A stretch of 64,000 nt of DNA from Micromonospora sp. LH3U1 (GCF_028475105.1 NZ_CP116936.1:4711501-4775500), one strand, 5' to 3'; counted from the stretch's first letter, positions 1 to 9,769 are shown. Translations and numbers: made by a program. Notes: generated from the sequence alone by a model not told the origin.

Positions 1-202
1 TCAACAACGCTGCCAAGCGCGGTTTCCGGTGTCCGTGGCGACTTTTCACAAGGGCTCCTTTGTCGGGCAGGAAGGGGCAGGGGACGGCAGAGGGGGGCAT
101 GCGGCTCGACCGCCGGAGTCGATGAGCGTTTCGACGGCTCCGAGTGTTTTGATCAGACAGATGTGTCTCTGGTCCGTGGCGGCATCGGTCACATCGCGGG
201 CG
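1..202. other. left edge, no gene recognised
   Basis: No convincing coding sequence, RNA or strong hairpin is visible between the window edge and the stop codon of the leftward GH97 gene. Open frames here are antisense to that gene or lack family resemblance. Confidence 0.5.
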
Positions 203-2443
203 TCAAGCGCGCGACCACTTCTGGTTGCCGCCGCCGTTGCAGGGCCAGAGTTGCAGCAGGGTGCCGTTGGCCGTTGCCGCGCCGGTCGCGTCCAGGCACT
301 TGCCGGAGGCGACGCCGACGATGGTGCCGTCGGCGTTGATGTTCCACTGCTGGTGGGCGCCGCCGTTGCAGTCGAAGATGGTGACTCCCGCGCCGTCGGC
401 GGTACTCGCGCTGTCGACCTCCAGGCATTTGGTGCCGTACACCCTCAGCTCCCGTGATGCCGTCGCCGCCCAGGCCTGGTTGGCGCCGCCGTTGCAGTCG
501 AAGAGCTCGACGCGGGTCCGGTTGGTCTGGCTGTTGAAGGGCACGTCGACGCATCGCCCGGACGCCTGGCCCCGCAGGACGCTGCCCGTGTCGGACCCGC
601 AGGTGGTCAAGCCGGTGGTGTAGGGGCAGACGACCGAGGCGAAACCGCCACGCTCCAGCATCGCCACGGACAGGCTGGCCGTGTTGGTGACGACCCTGGT
701 CTCGCGTACCAGCGCCGAGTTGGACCCGTCCCGGACGGTCTCCAGAAGCCACTGACCACCGCCGAGGAAGTTCAGTGGCGCCGAGTAGGTCCTGGCGGAT
801 TGGGCGTTGATCCCGCCGACGTACCACCTTCCGCCGTTGCGGCGGGCGAGGTACGCGTCCTGACCGGGTCGGCCGCCGAGCACTCGGGTTTCGTCCCAGG
901 CGGTGGGGATCTGGTTGAGGATGCGCAGTGCCTCGGGTCGGGCCTCGTAGCTTTCGGGGTTGTCACCGAGGTGCTGCCAGCCGGACTCGAAGACGATCGA
1001 CGTGGCGAGCTCGTGTGCGGGGGTGGTGTCGCGGTTGTACGGGCTGAACACGACCGGGGTGTAGTCCATGCTCGAGATGACGTTGCGAGTGAACGGCAGG
1101 ATGGTGTTCTTCGTCGCTCGCAGGTACTGCTCGGCGCCGTGTACCGCTTCGGCGGTCAGCACATGCGGCCAGGTGCGTTGCATGCCGCGCGGGGTGGCCG
1201 AGCCGTGGAAGTTGACCATGAGCTGCAGTTCGGCGGTACGGGCGAGGATCGCGTCGTACCACTGCAGGGTCGGTTGGGTGAACTCGTAGCTGAAGTCGAC
1301 CTTGATGCCGGCCACTCCCCAGCTCTGGATCCGTGGCAGCCATGTCTCACGCTGCGCCGCGGTCCAGAGGCTGGACGAGTTGAACCACAGGATCACCTGC
1401 ACGCCCTTGGACCGGGCGTAAGCGGTCACGGCGGGCGCCCAGCTCTCCTGCCAGCCTTCATCGATGAGCACGTAGCCCCAGCCGTTACGCGCGGCGAAGT
1501 CGATGTACTGACGCTGCCGGCTCTCGCTGGACGGGCTGGAGTGTTCGGTCAGCCAGGACCAGGCCACGGTGTCGGGCCGGACCCAGGATGGGTTGTTCAC
1601 CCGTGACGGCGCCGAGAGGTCGTCGACGATCGTCGACTGCGTGACCGTGGCCAGACTACCGACGGCCGCGGTGCGCCACGGCGTCGACAGCGGCAGGCTC
1701 GTGGTCACGGTCGAGCTGTCCAGCGAGGTGCCGTAGGTCCCCGACCCGACGGAGTGCGTCAGGCTCGCCCCCGCGTACCGACCGTCGAGGTTGGTCTCGG
1801 CGAGCAGCGCGAAGCTCCCGCCGGCTTCGAACAGCGCCGGCACCCGGAAGGTGCCGGCGGCCGCTGCACCCGCGGTCGTCTGAACCGGATACCCCTGGTC
1901 CTCGCGGTGGGCGGGCAACAGCCAGGCATTCGAGGACGTCGGCACGGTCCAGGACGAAGCCTCCCGGCGCACGGTGACCGAGCCGCTGCCGGGCAACACG
2001 TACCGGTAGGCGGCACCGGAGTTCGAAGCGCGAACCACAACGTCCAGCCGCGCTCCCCCGGTGCCGCTGAACGACAGTGTCGCCTCGTTGTAGACAGTCG
2101 ACCGGCTGCGCTGCTTCCCGGTCGTCATCGTGTAGGCCTCGGTGACCGTGCGGTCGGCACGGCCCAGGAACGTGAGGTTGCGGGTCAGGTCGGCGGTGCT
2201 GGTCTCGACGCCGATGGCGGACGGGGACAGCACGGTACGGCCCTGACTGGCGACGGCGAACGACAGTGTGCCGTTGTCGTTCAGGACGACCTGGGCCGCG
2301 ATGGGCGACGTGGTGGACGGGCCGTTGACCGTCCAGGTGGTGGCGGCAGAGGCGGGTGCGGGGGTGGCAGCGAGGGTCGCCGCTGACAGCACGAGCGCCA
2401 GGGCGCAGCGCAGCGCCGCGGGTCGACGCTTTCCTTCACGCAT
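203..2443 (-). CDS. secreted glycoside hydrolase family 97 (alpha-galactosidase/alpha-glucosidase type) with ricin-B lectin domain
   Basis: A 746-residue secreted enzyme. The ATG at 2443 follows GAAAGG and opens a classical signal peptide (MREGKRR, hydrophobic core, ASA-like cleavage site). Residues about 35-600 are the GH97 beta-sandwich plus TIM barrel. In the motif GIKVDF, Asp383 sits where retaining GH97 enzymes carry the nucleophile, and Glu432 in LTAEAVHG is a candidate acid/base. That Asp favours the retaining, alpha-galactosidase-like branch over the inverting SusB type (inference). The last ~130 residues hold three ricin-B/CBM13 repeats with QAW, QQW and QKW motifs, so the enzyme probably binds plant polysaccharide. 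It lies downstream of, and codirectional with, a LacI gene but after a 512-base gap. A more upstream in-frame ATG at 2557 would put 38 non-signal residues before the signal peptide and is rejected. Confidence 0.88.
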   Translation of the reverse strand: MREGKRRPAALRCALALVLSAATLAATPAPASAATTWTVNGPSTTSPIAAQVVLNDNGTLSFAVASQGRTVLSPSAIGVETSTADLTRNLTFLGRADRTVTEAYTMTTGKQRSRSTVYNEATLSFSGTGGARLDVVVRASNSGAAYRYVLPGSGSVTVRREASSWTVPTSSNAWLLPAHREDQGYPVQTTAGAAAAGTFRVPALFEAGGSFALLAETNLDGRYAGASLTHSVGSGTYGTSLDSSTVTTSLPLSTPWRTAAVGSLATVTQSTIVDDLSAPSRVNNPSWVRPDTVAWSWLTEHSSPSSESRQRQYIDFAARNGWGYVLIDEGWQESWAPAVTAYARSKGVQVILWFNSSSLWTAAQRETWLPRIQSWGVAGIKVDFSYEFTQPTLQWYDAILARTAELQLMVNFHGSATPRGMQRTWPHVLTAEAVHGAEQYLRATKNTILPFTRNVISSMDYTPVVFSPYNRDTTPAHELATSIVFESGWQHLGDNPESYEARPEALRILNQIPTAWDETRVLGGRPGQDAYLARRNGGRWYVGGINAQSARTYSAPLNFLGGGQWLLETVRDGSNSALVRETRVVTNTASLSVAMLERGGFASVVCPYTTGLTTCGSDTGSVLRGQASGRCVDVPFNSQTNRTRVELFDCNGGANQAWAATASRELRVYGTKCLEVDSASTADGAGVTIFDCNGGAHQQWNINADGTIVGVASGKCLDATGAATANGTLLQLWPCNGGGNQKWSRA

Positions 2444-2955
2444 AGGGATGCCTTTCGAGACTGGGGGGCGCCGTCGAGGGGGGTGCACAGAGCCGACATC
2501 GCGGACGGAAGGCGGGGCCTCCACCGAGAAACCGAAGCCCCGGTGATGTTGAAACACGTGCGTTGATGCTTGATTGTGTTCACATAGAACAACGTCAGTC
2601 TGATGATGTCAAGGGAAGGGGATCACCTGGTGGTATTGCCGACTAACTAAATAGCGAGAAAAACGACGCACCCACGGCTGCGCATATCGGACTCACAAGT
2701 CTGCAGCTCGGTGAAATGTCGCGATGACCGATGTGAGAATTTGTTGGAAGTGGCAGCCGGATTTCGTTTCCATCATTCGCGCGCCCGGCGCCGACGGCTT
2801 GGTGCGCCGCTCGGGCGGCCGAGATGAAGCCACACATGCCTGTGCCGCGCACGGCCTGGGCGGTCGGACGGTAAGCCACTCGGCAGGTTCACATCGTCGC
2901 GCCTGGTCCCCGCCCTCAGATACCGCCACCGCGCCACCGACCGGACAGGCGTGGC
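2444..2955. other. intergenic region upstream of GH97
   Basis: This 512-base gap holds a possible leftward promoter (2584-2612) and the 11-mer GTGCGTTGATG at 2558-2568, which recurs with one change at 4050-4060 in the lacI/GH31 gap. No real gene is seen; short frames lack family resemblance. Confidence 0.5.
2584..2612 (-). promoter_or_regulatory. possible promoter for the GH97 gene
   Basis: On the minus strand TTGACA (2612-2607) is followed after 17 bases by TTCTAT (2589-2584). This would give a leader of about 130 bases. The -10 is a weak match, so this is tentative. Confidence 0.35.
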
Positions 2956-3966
2956 CTACTGGCCGGGTCCGGCCGGCGGCTCCGGTCGCGCGGGGCCGGT
3001 GGTAGCGCGCACGATCAGACGGGTCGGCAGGGACGTACGTGAACCGCCCGATCTCTCGCGCTCATTGAGTCGGTCGACGAGCAGGTCGATGCCCACCCGG
3101 CCGCACTGGTCCTTCGGCTGGCTGACGGTCGTCAGCGCGGGGGTGACGAGGGCCGAGGCCGGAATGTCGTCGAAACCGATGATGCTGATGTCGTCGGGCA
3201 CCTTGACCCCGCGGGCGGCGAATCGGCTGATGAGGCCCAGTCCGATCATGTCGTTGTAGGCGATGACCGAGGTGACGGAGGCGGCCAGGACCAGGTCCGC
3301 GCTGGCGACGCCGCCCTCGAAGTCGGGCGACACGTTGCCCGTCTCGACTGCCTCGAGGCCCATGCTGGCCGCGACGAACCGGACGGCGCGAAGCCGTTCT
3401 CGGTTGACCCACGAGGTACGAGGGCCGGCAACGTAGGCGACGCGGCGGTGGCCGAGCGCGGCGAGATGGGCGAGCGCCTGACGGATGCCGTCGGCGTTGT
3501 CGAAGATGATGGACGGCAACTGGCCGACCCGGCGGTTGAGCAGGACCACCGGGACGTCGTCGCACACGGAGCGCAGTTCGTCGTCACTGGCGCGGGGTGC
3601 GCAGAGCACAAAGCCGTCGACCTGTTTGGTCAGCGTCCGGATGAGGTCTATCTCGGTGGCGGGATCCTCGTCGGAGTCGGCCAGAAGCACCGACAGCCCG
3701 AGCTCGCGGGATCGGCGCTGGGCGGCCTTGACCACGCCCGGAAAGAACGGGTTGGCGATGTCCGGCACCACGAACCCGATGGTGCCGGTACGTCCGGTGC
3801 TAAGGCCTCGGGCGATGCGGTTCGGGTGATACCCGAGCTGTGCGACGACCCGCTCCACCCGCTCCCGGGTCTCGGGCCGCACCTGGTCCGGCGCGGCGAG
3901 CGTGCGGGACACAGACGACTGGGAGACCCCGGCCAGCCGGGCGACGTCCTTGATCGTCGCCGCCAT
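2956..3966 (-). CDS. LacI-family transcriptional regulator
   Basis: A 336-residue LacI/GalR repressor. The N-terminal helix-turn-helix is clear (IKDVARLAGVSQSSVSR, about residues 4-20), followed by the hinge helix and a periplasmic-binding-protein-like sugar sensor (GFVVPDIANPFFPGVV; GFDDIPAS near the C terminus). The ATG at 3966 has GGGAGGAG 6-7 bases upstream and places the DNA-binding domain at the very N terminus, as usual. It diverges from the GH31 gene, and two GGAACCGGTTCC palindromes lie between them, so autoregulation and control of GH31 are likely. It is a close paralogue of the LacI protein at 16429-17430 (shared TGRTGxIG and NPFFPGVVK segments). The effector is unknown, probably a mono- or oligosaccharide. 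Confidence 0.92.
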   Translation of the reverse strand: MAATIKDVARLAGVSQSSVSRTLAAPDQVRPETRERVERVVAQLGYHPNRIARGLSTGRTGTIGFVVPDIANPFFPGVVKAAQRRSRELGLSVLLADSDEDPATEIDLIRTLTKQVDGFVLCAPRASDDELRSVCDDVPVVLLNRRVGQLPSIIFDNADGIRQALAHLAALGHRRVAYVAGPRTSWVNRERLRAVRFVAASMGLEAVETGNVSPDFEGGVASADLVLAASVTSVIAYNDMIGLGLISRFAARGVKVPDDISIIGFDDIPASALVTPALTTVSQPKDQCGRVGIDLLVDRLNERERSGGSRTSLPTRLIVRATTGPARPEPPAGPGQ

Positions 3967-3990
3967 GCACCACTCCTCCCGTAGATCCTT

Positions 3991-4008
3991 TCTGGAACCG
4001 GTTCCAGA
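3991..4008. promoter_or_regulatory. LacI-type operator, copy 1
   Basis: TCTGGAACCGGTTCCAGA is a perfect 18-base palindrome located 24 bases upstream of the lacI start. The central CG dyad is typical of LacI/GalR operators. Confidence 0.7.
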
Positions 4009-4114
4009 TATTGTCAGTCTTGATCCGGCAGGCAGACGTTAACACAGGCGTGCGTCGATGTTAAAGCGCCAGAAAAACCATGTGTTGACAAAGCCGAAGC
4101 GGCGGGATCAGTCT

Positions 4115-4126
4115 GGAACCGGTTCC
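4115..4126. promoter_or_regulatory. LacI-type operator, copy 2
   Basis: GGAACCGGTTCC repeats the core of the palindrome at 3991-4008; the flanking TCT on the left is also shared. Centre-to-centre distance is 121 bases. A TTGACA at 4085-4090 lies just upstream, so a repressor here could block a rightward promoter toward GH31. Confidence 0.65.
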
Positions 4127-4276
4127 GGTGCGCTCCGTCCACAACCCTCGCCTGGGACCAACCCACCCCCAACTGTTGCGCGCCTCTCCGAGGCGGCCAC
4201 CGGCGGACGAGCCGGCGGTCCTCAGCACGTCGCTCCGCGCAACGGGTTCGCCCGCACCTCGAGGAGAGTCGATGCG

Positions 4277-7200
4277 ATGAAGAGAAGAAGCGTGCTCGGG
4301 ATGGCCGCCGGTCTGTCGATTGGCACCGTCGCCGCAGCGCCGGGACGGGCTGAAGCGGCACCCGGAGAACAGCTGGGCAACTACGCCTCTCACCTGACGG
4401 ATGCCCGCAGCGTCACCGTCACCAGCGTCACGGGTCAGCGGTTGAGGATCACCGCGTACGGCAACCAGATCGTCCGGGTCCGCGCGGTCCGCAGCGGGGA
4501 GACGTTCTTCGCCGACACGCGGTACGAGATGGTGGTGCCCGCCAACCACGCGGGCATGGGCGGCAGCCTGAGCGTTAGCGACTCCGGCGCCACCCTGACG
4601 GTCCTCACCGGCGCGGCGGACGGCATCCGGATCGTGCTGCAGAAGAACCCGCTGCGGCTGGAGTTCTACCACCGCGCTACCGGTGCCCTGCTGGCGAAGG
4701 AGGACGCGACCCAGAGCATCGCCTGGGGCGGAACCAACAACAGCGTCGTCACCGAGGCCTTCGTCCCGCCGCCCGTCGACGAGCACTTCGTCAAGGCGGG
4801 GCACGGAATGTACGGCCGCTCGCCTCGGATCGACCGGACCGGCGACGTCGTCTCACACAACTACGGTGCCGGAAACGATGACCAGGCGCCCGCCATCGTG
4901 CCGCTCTACCTGTCGACCAAGGGATACGGCGTCTTCTTCAACACGACCTTCGACACCACCTTCTCCTTCGCCAGCGGCACCGGCAAGAACTACGCGTTCT
5001 CAGCGGACGACCATGGCACCGCCGGCGTACGGCCGCAGATGGACTACTTCCTCATCAACGGCCCGCAGTTCGCGAAGCTTCTCGACCGGTACACCCAGCT
5101 GACCGGGCGCCCGCGCCTGCCGCAGTTGTCCATCTTCGGCCTGCACATGTCCGACAAGACGTTTCCCGGCGTCAGCGACCAGAGCTGGTGGCGGACGAAG
5201 ATCACCCAGCATCGCAGCGCCGGATTCCCCTTTGACCACCAGGTCAACGACAACCGCTGGCGGGCCGGCTCCGGCGGGTGGAGCGGCTCGTGGTTCGAGT
5301 TCGACCCCGGACGATGGCCCGACCCCGCCGGCTACGAGGCGTGGGCCGCGGCCAACGGCGTGACGGTCACCTTGGACTACAACCGCAACAACTCGAGCCG
5401 CATGGCCGGCTGGGTCGGCGGCCCACCGCCCGGCTACAGCTTCAAGGCCTCCGACCTCACCCGGGTGTCGGACAACGGATCGGTGCCCGACTGGAGCAAT
5501 CCCGCCACCCGTGCCTGGGTCTGGAACGTCTTCTGGTCCAAGGCCCTGGACCCCGCCTTGGGCTATCCCTGCGACGGGCTGTGGCTCGACGAGACCGACC
5601 AGATGGGCCCCATCCCGTTCAACGCCGACACCGCAAACGGCAGGAAGTGGTCGGAGCTGCGCAACGCGTACTTCTTCTACCTGCTGAAGGGCGTCGGCGA
5701 GGAAGGATGGGACCCGCAGACGGCCGGTCACATCGGCGCCGCCAAGCGCCCGTGGACCTGGAGCCGCAGCGCGTCGGCCGGACAACAGCGCTACGGTCAC
5801 TACTGGACCGGCGACATCGCCTCCACCTACGACGAGATGCGGCAACAGATCAGGGGCATGCTGACCGGCGGGCTGGGCGGCTTCCCGTACTCCAACGTCG
5901 ACGGCGGAGGATTCCACGGCGGCGCCGGCGGGCTGATCTCCGAGCCGTTCTATCGGAACTGGCCGGCCGCCTGGTCGAGCCTGTCACCAATCTGGCGGCC
6001 ACACGGCCAATCCAACACCGCCACCCAGGGGCCGGTAGCCTCCCGCTGGCCGCTCGACCAGAGCCCGATCATCCAGGCGGACTTCCGCAAGTACGGCGAG
6101 CTGCGCTACACCCTCCTGCCGTACATCTACAGCCTCGCCCACGAGGCCGCCGCCACGGGGATGCCGATGGCCCGGGCGATGGTCATCGACTACCAGAGCC
6201 GGCCCAACGCCTACGCGCACGATCTGCAGTACATGTGGGGGCCGTCGCTGCTCGTCGCGCCGGTGACATCGGACGGCGGGGCCACCCAGAACGTCTGGCT
6301 GCCCGCCGGCGCCACCTGGTACAACTTCTGGGCCGACATCAAGCACGTCGGCACGGACTCGGCCGACCTGCCCTACGTCACCCGCACCGGCGAGATCATC
6401 CTGTTCGTGAAGGCCGGCGCGATCCTGCCGAAGTACCCCTACGCGCAGAGCACGGCGTTCCTGAGCAAGCGGCAGCTGGAGCTGGAGATCTACGCCGGCG
6501 CCGACGGCAGCTTCAACCTCGTGGAGGACGACGGCACCACCGAGTCCTACCGGGTCACCGGTGCCAGGAGCACCACCGCGCTGACCTACACCGACGCCGC
6601 TACCAGAACCACCATCGCGCACCCGCAGGGAACGTACGCCGGCGCGCCTGCCGCACGCCGCTACGTCGTGCGCATCCACGGGCTGACCAGCCCGGTCGGC
6701 ATGCGGGTCAACGGCGGCGGCACCCTACCTTCCTACAACAGCGAGGCCACCGCCATCACCAGCGGCGGCGGCACCGTCTGGGATGGGACGAGGAAGATCC
6801 TGTCCGTCGTCACCCCGTCCATCCCCAGCGTCGTCGGCGGCGGCGTGGCCGCCACGGTCGAGCCGAGCGGATCAGCCTTCCCCGCCGCCACCGGCGGCAC
6901 CGTCTACCAGGCGGAACTGGCCCTTGTCAGCCGGGGCGTCATCGACACCCGCCATCCGGACTACACCGGGACGGGCTTCGTCGACTTACCCGACTCCTCG
7001 GCCACCGGTGCCTACATCCAGTGGACGGTCGCCGTCCCCGCCGCGGGCACCAGGACACTGACGATCCGATACGCCAACGGCTCCGGCGCCAACCGTCCGC
7101 TCGCGATATCGGTCAACGGCGCCACCGTCAACAGCGCCCTGCCGTTCAACCCGACCGGCTCCTGGAGCACCTGGAGCACCACCTCGTTCACCGCGTCCCT

Positions 7201-7282
7201 GCCGGCCGGCAGCCAGATAGCGGTCCGGGCAACCATCACCGGCTCCAGCGGGGCGAACATCGACAGTCTGACCATCACCTGA
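4277..7282 (+). CDS. secreted glycoside hydrolase family 31 with C-terminal CBM35/CBM6-like domain
   Basis: A 1001-residue exported alpha-glycosidase. The ATG at 4277 follows GAGGAG (4261-4266) and begins MKRRSVLGMAAG, a twin-arginine-like signal, suggesting Tat export. An N-terminal beta-sandwich (about residues 40-330) is followed by the GH31 barrel. The nucleophile is probably Asp438 in GLWLDETD and the acid/base Asp513 in YWTGDIAST. A proximal beta-domain with a DUF5110-like segment follows (about 680-860), and the final ~125 residues (starting VYQAELA) look like a CBM35/CBM6 module. Family members act on alpha-glucosides, alpha-xylosides or related linkages; specificity cannot be read here. 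It faces the LacI gene across two operators. A start at 4058 would add about 73 residues ahead of the signal peptide and is rejected. Confidence 0.88.
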   Translation: MKRRSVLGMAAGLSIGTVAAAPGRAEAAPGEQLGNYASHLTDARSVTVTSVTGQRLRITAYGNQIVRVRAVRSGETFFADTRYEMVVPANHAGMGGSLSVSDSGATLTVLTGAADGIRIVLQKNPLRLEFYHRATGALLAKEDATQSIAWGGTNNSVVTEAFVPPPVDEHFVKAGHGMYGRSPRIDRTGDVVSHNYGAGNDDQAPAIVPLYLSTKGYGVFFNTTFDTTFSFASGTGKNYAFSADDHGTAGVRPQMDYFLINGPQFAKLLDRYTQLTGRPRLPQLSIFGLHMSDKTFPGVSDQSWWRTKITQHRSAGFPFDHQVNDNRWRAGSGGWSGSWFEFDPGRWPDPAGYEAWAAANGVTVTLDYNRNNSSRMAGWVGGPPPGYSFKASDLTRVSDNGSVPDWSNPATRAWVWNVFWSKALDPALGYPCDGLWLDETDQMGPIPFNADTANGRKWSELRNAYFFYLLKGVGEEGWDPQTAGHIGAAKRPWTWSRSASAGQQRYGHYWTGDIASTYDEMRQQIRGMLTGGLGGFPYSNVDGGGFHGGAGGLISEPFYRNWPAAWSSLSPIWRPHGQSNTATQGPVASRWPLDQSPIIQADFRKYGELRYTLLPYIYSLAHEAAATGMPMARAMVIDYQSRPNAYAHDLQYMWGPSLLVAPVTSDGGATQNVWLPAGATWYNFWADIKHVGTDSADLPYVTRTGEIILFVKAGAILPKYPYAQSTAFLSKRQLELEIYAGADGSFNLVEDDGTTESYRVTGARSTTALTYTDAATRTTIAHPQGTYAGAPAARRYVVRIHGLTSPVGMRVNGGGTLPSYNSEATAITSGGGTVWDGTRKILSVVTPSIPSVVGGGVAATVEPSGSAFPAATGGTVYQAELALVSRGVIDTRHPDYTGTGFVDLPDSSATGAYIQWTVAVPAAGTRTLTIRYANGSGANRPLAISVNGATVNSALPFNPTGSWSTWSTTSFTASLPAGSQIAVRATITGSSGANIDSLTIT

Positions 7283-7596
7283 GCGGCATGATCGGCTGAT
7301 TCGGGTCGCTCCAGGTCCAAACACCGGCACAGTAAGACGACCCGGTCACCGGGGCGATGGCGGACTCAGGAGCCGCCTCGCCACGGTGGCCGGGTCGTTG
7401 CCGGCCAGGCACTTCTGCCGGCTTACCGGCAGGTAGCGGTGGTCGCAGCAAGCCAGGGCGCCACACCACCGATCTCAGCACGGTCGTCCAACAGGGACAT
7501 CGGCAACCGGTCGGGCTACCGAGGACAGCGCTGCGGCCCGATCGACACCATGGCCGGTCGGGCCGCACGCACTGCTTGTTACGTAGGTCGCCTCGC
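7283..7596. other. convergent intergenic region between GH31 and GH2
   Basis: The two genes end towards each other across 314 bases. The space holds a 7-bp hairpin (7415-7432) and a longer 10-bp hairpin (7532-7567), but no gene that I can support. Confidence 0.6.
7532..7567. terminator. probable bidirectional terminator
   Basis: A 10-bp stem (7532-7541 with 7558-7567, GCGGCCCGA against TCGGGCCGC plus a closing T-A pair) encloses a 16-base loop between convergent genes. There is no T-run, which is common for actinomycete terminators. Confidence 0.5.
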
Positions 7597-9696
7597 CTAG
7601 CCCAGCGTCCAGGTCACCGTGTCGATGACGGTCGCACCGTCGATGGTCGCGGTCACCTGGACCGTGTTGGCCCCGGGTCGCAGCGTCACTCCGGTCCACT
7701 TGAAGATGTGGTCGGTGCTACTCCGCGAGCCCAGTGACGTGCCGTTGAGGGTGGCAGAGACGCTTGAGGCGTTGGAATAGACCTTCAGTTCCGTCGCGGC
7801 GGTGCTGCGCTGAGTCCAGCGCCGGCTGGTGATGTAGAGCGTGGGACTTGCCGACCAGCTGGCCTTGTAGAAGTGGAACGCGTCCTTGCGGGTCAACCGG
7901 TCCCGGGTCACCAGGCCCTTGTCGTTGATGCCGGGCTGGCCGCCCTCGTTGCGGGCGTCGGAGGCGAAGTCGAACATGTTCCACACGTAGCTGCCCCAGA
8001 TGTACTCGCGGGCGTCGAGCTGCTTCCACGACGCCTCGTGCAGCAGCGCCTGGTATTCCTCCGGGTGGTTCGGACCGCCGGCGTTCGGCCGGCCCGGGTT
8101 GAGGGCGTGCTGGGTGGTGCTGGCGCCGGCGCCGTATTCAGACAGGGCGATCGTCCGGGTCGGGTTGGCCGCGTGCAGGCTGTCGAGGTAGCCACCGAGG
8201 TCGTTGTACGAGCCCTGGTACCAGCCGTAGTACTTGTTGTAGGCGCTGGCCTCGGCATGGCTGTTCACGGCACCGGTGTCACTGACGCAGCAGCTGGCGT
8301 AGACCGAGACACGGTCCGGGTCCTCGCTGTCGACCAGACCCGCCAGCTGATCCAGCAGCGCGTTGGTGGTGGCGTTGTCGGAGCGTTGTTCGTTGCCGAT
8401 GCCCCAGAAGACGATCGAGGGGTGGTTGTAGTTCTGCCGGATCAGCTCGGTCAACTGCTGGCGGGTGTTGGCCCTGAAGGCGGCCGAGTCGGTGATGTTG
8501 TCGACGAGCGGGATCTCCGCCCAGACGACCAGCCCGCGTTCGTCGGCGAGTTGGTAGGCCTTCTGATCGTGCTGGTAGTGCGCCAGGCGTACCGTGGTCG
8601 CGCCGATCTCCCGGACCAGGTCGAAATCCTGGGTGTGCTGGGCGTCATTGACGGCCCAGCCGGCGCCGGCGCGGTCCTGGTGCAGGTTGACACCGTGCAG
8701 GTCCAGCTCGCGGCCGTTGAGGGTGAAGCCGGTGTCGGCGTCGACGGCGAACGTCCGCAGCCCGAGTGGTTCGGTGACGACGTCGGTGACCCGGTTCGCG
8801 GCGACGTCAAGGATCTCGACGTTCGCCTTGTACAGGTACGGGTCCGTGAGCCCGTCCCATCGCCTCGGGTTGGCGATGGTGACGGTCTGGGTGACGTTGA
8901 CGCCGGTGGACCCGCCCACCGTGCGCGCCGGCAGGGACTGGTCGGCCACGACGGTCCCGTTGGCGTCGGTGATCACGGTGCGGACCACGACGGAGCGGCT
9001 GGAGGCGTTGTTGTTGAACAGCTTCGTCGTCACGTCGACCGTGGCCGAGGTCGCGGTGACCGACCGCTGGCGCAGGTACACGCCGGGGCCGGCGGAATCC
9101 AGCATCTGCACGGTGAGGGGGTCGACGACGTGCAGGCTGACATTGCGGTAGATGCCGCCGGAAAAGGTGTAGTCGGCTGACAGCGGTGCGACGGAGGAGT
9201 TGTGGGCGTTGCTGACCCGCACCGCGATCACGTTGTCCTGCCCCACTCTGAGTGCCGAGGTGGCACCGAAGCGGAATCGGGCGTAGCCACCGTTGTGCTG
9301 GCCGAGGTGAGTGCCGTTGACCCAGACGTCGGCGACCTGGTTGGCCCCGGCGAACTGCAGGAAGAGCATCTTTCCGGCAAAGCTGGCCGGGATGGCGTAG
9401 TGCCTGCGGTACCAGCCGACGCCGCGGTAGTAGTTGTTGCCGCCGTCGGCGCCGTCGGCAGCGTTCCAGGTGTGCGGAACGTTGAGCTGCTGCCAGGCGC
9501 TGTCGTTGAACGTGGTGGCTTCGGCGCCGGCCGCATCGCCCTTGAGGAACCGCCAGCCGGTGTTGAGGTCGACCCGCTGACGCAGGGACGGCGGCGTGTA
9601 GGTGGCGGCGGACGCGGGCGGGGGCACGAGCACGATGCCGGCGACGATCACGAGGATCGCTGTGAGCAGTGCGACGAAACGGTTGTTGTTCGGCAT
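7597..9696 (-). CDS. secreted glycoside hydrolase family 2 (beta-galactosidase/beta-glucuronidase type)
   Basis: A 699-residue secreted GH2 enzyme. ATG 9696 has AGGGAG five bases upstream; a GTG two codons earlier (9702) overlaps that site and is less likely. The signal peptide is MPNNNRF plus a hydrophobic core ending in PASAA. Order: sugar-binding jelly roll (about residues 40-200), Ig-like domain, then a TIM barrel with acid/base Glu436 in GIGNEQR and nucleophile Glu520 in LSEYGAG. A C-terminal beta-sandwich domain (from about residue 620) resembles DUF4982. NDKG near residue 600 recalls the NxK motif of beta-glucuronidases, but many GH2 beta-galactosidases also have it, so the adjacent uronate locus is only suggestive. 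No dedicated regulator is adjacent. Confidence 0.87.
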   Translation of the reverse strand: MPNNNRFVALLTAILVIVAGIVLVPPPASAATYTPPSLRQRVDLNTGWRFLKGDAAGAEATTFNDSAWQQLNVPHTWNAADGADGGNNYYRGVGWYRRHYAIPASFAGKMLFLQFAGANQVADVWVNGTHLGQHNGGYARFRFGATSALRVGQDNVIAVRVSNAHNSSVAPLSADYTFSGGIYRNVSLHVVDPLTVQMLDSAGPGVYLRQRSVTATSATVDVTTKLFNNNASSRSVVVRTVITDANGTVVADQSLPARTVGGSTGVNVTQTVTIANPRRWDGLTDPYLYKANVEILDVAANRVTDVVTEPLGLRTFAVDADTGFTLNGRELDLHGVNLHQDRAGAGWAVNDAQHTQDFDLVREIGATTVRLAHYQHDQKAYQLADERGLVVWAEIPLVDNITDSAAFRANTRQQLTELIRQNYNHPSIVFWGIGNEQRSDNATTNALLDQLAGLVDSEDPDRVSVYASCCVSDTGAVNSHAEASAYNKYYGWYQGSYNDLGGYLDSLHAANPTRTIALSEYGAGASTTQHALNPGRPNAGGPNHPEEYQALLHEASWKQLDAREYIWGSYVWNMFDFASDARNEGGQPGINDKGLVTRDRLTRKDAFHFYKASWSASPTLYITSRRWTQRSTAATELKVYSNASSVSATLNGTSLGSRSSTDHIFKWTGVTLRPGANTVQVTATIDGATVIDTVTWTLG

Positions 9697-9769
9697 GTTC
9701 ACTCCCTGCCTTCCTTAGACGGTGGTGGCGGTACGCGTCGCACCGGTGAGACCGCGGCGAGACGGCGCG

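Noticed and set aside
7597..9696. Calling the GH2 enzyme a beta-glucuronidase because of NDKG and the neighbouring uronate genes
   Set aside because: The same NDKG context is common in GH2 beta-galactosidases, so specificity is left open.
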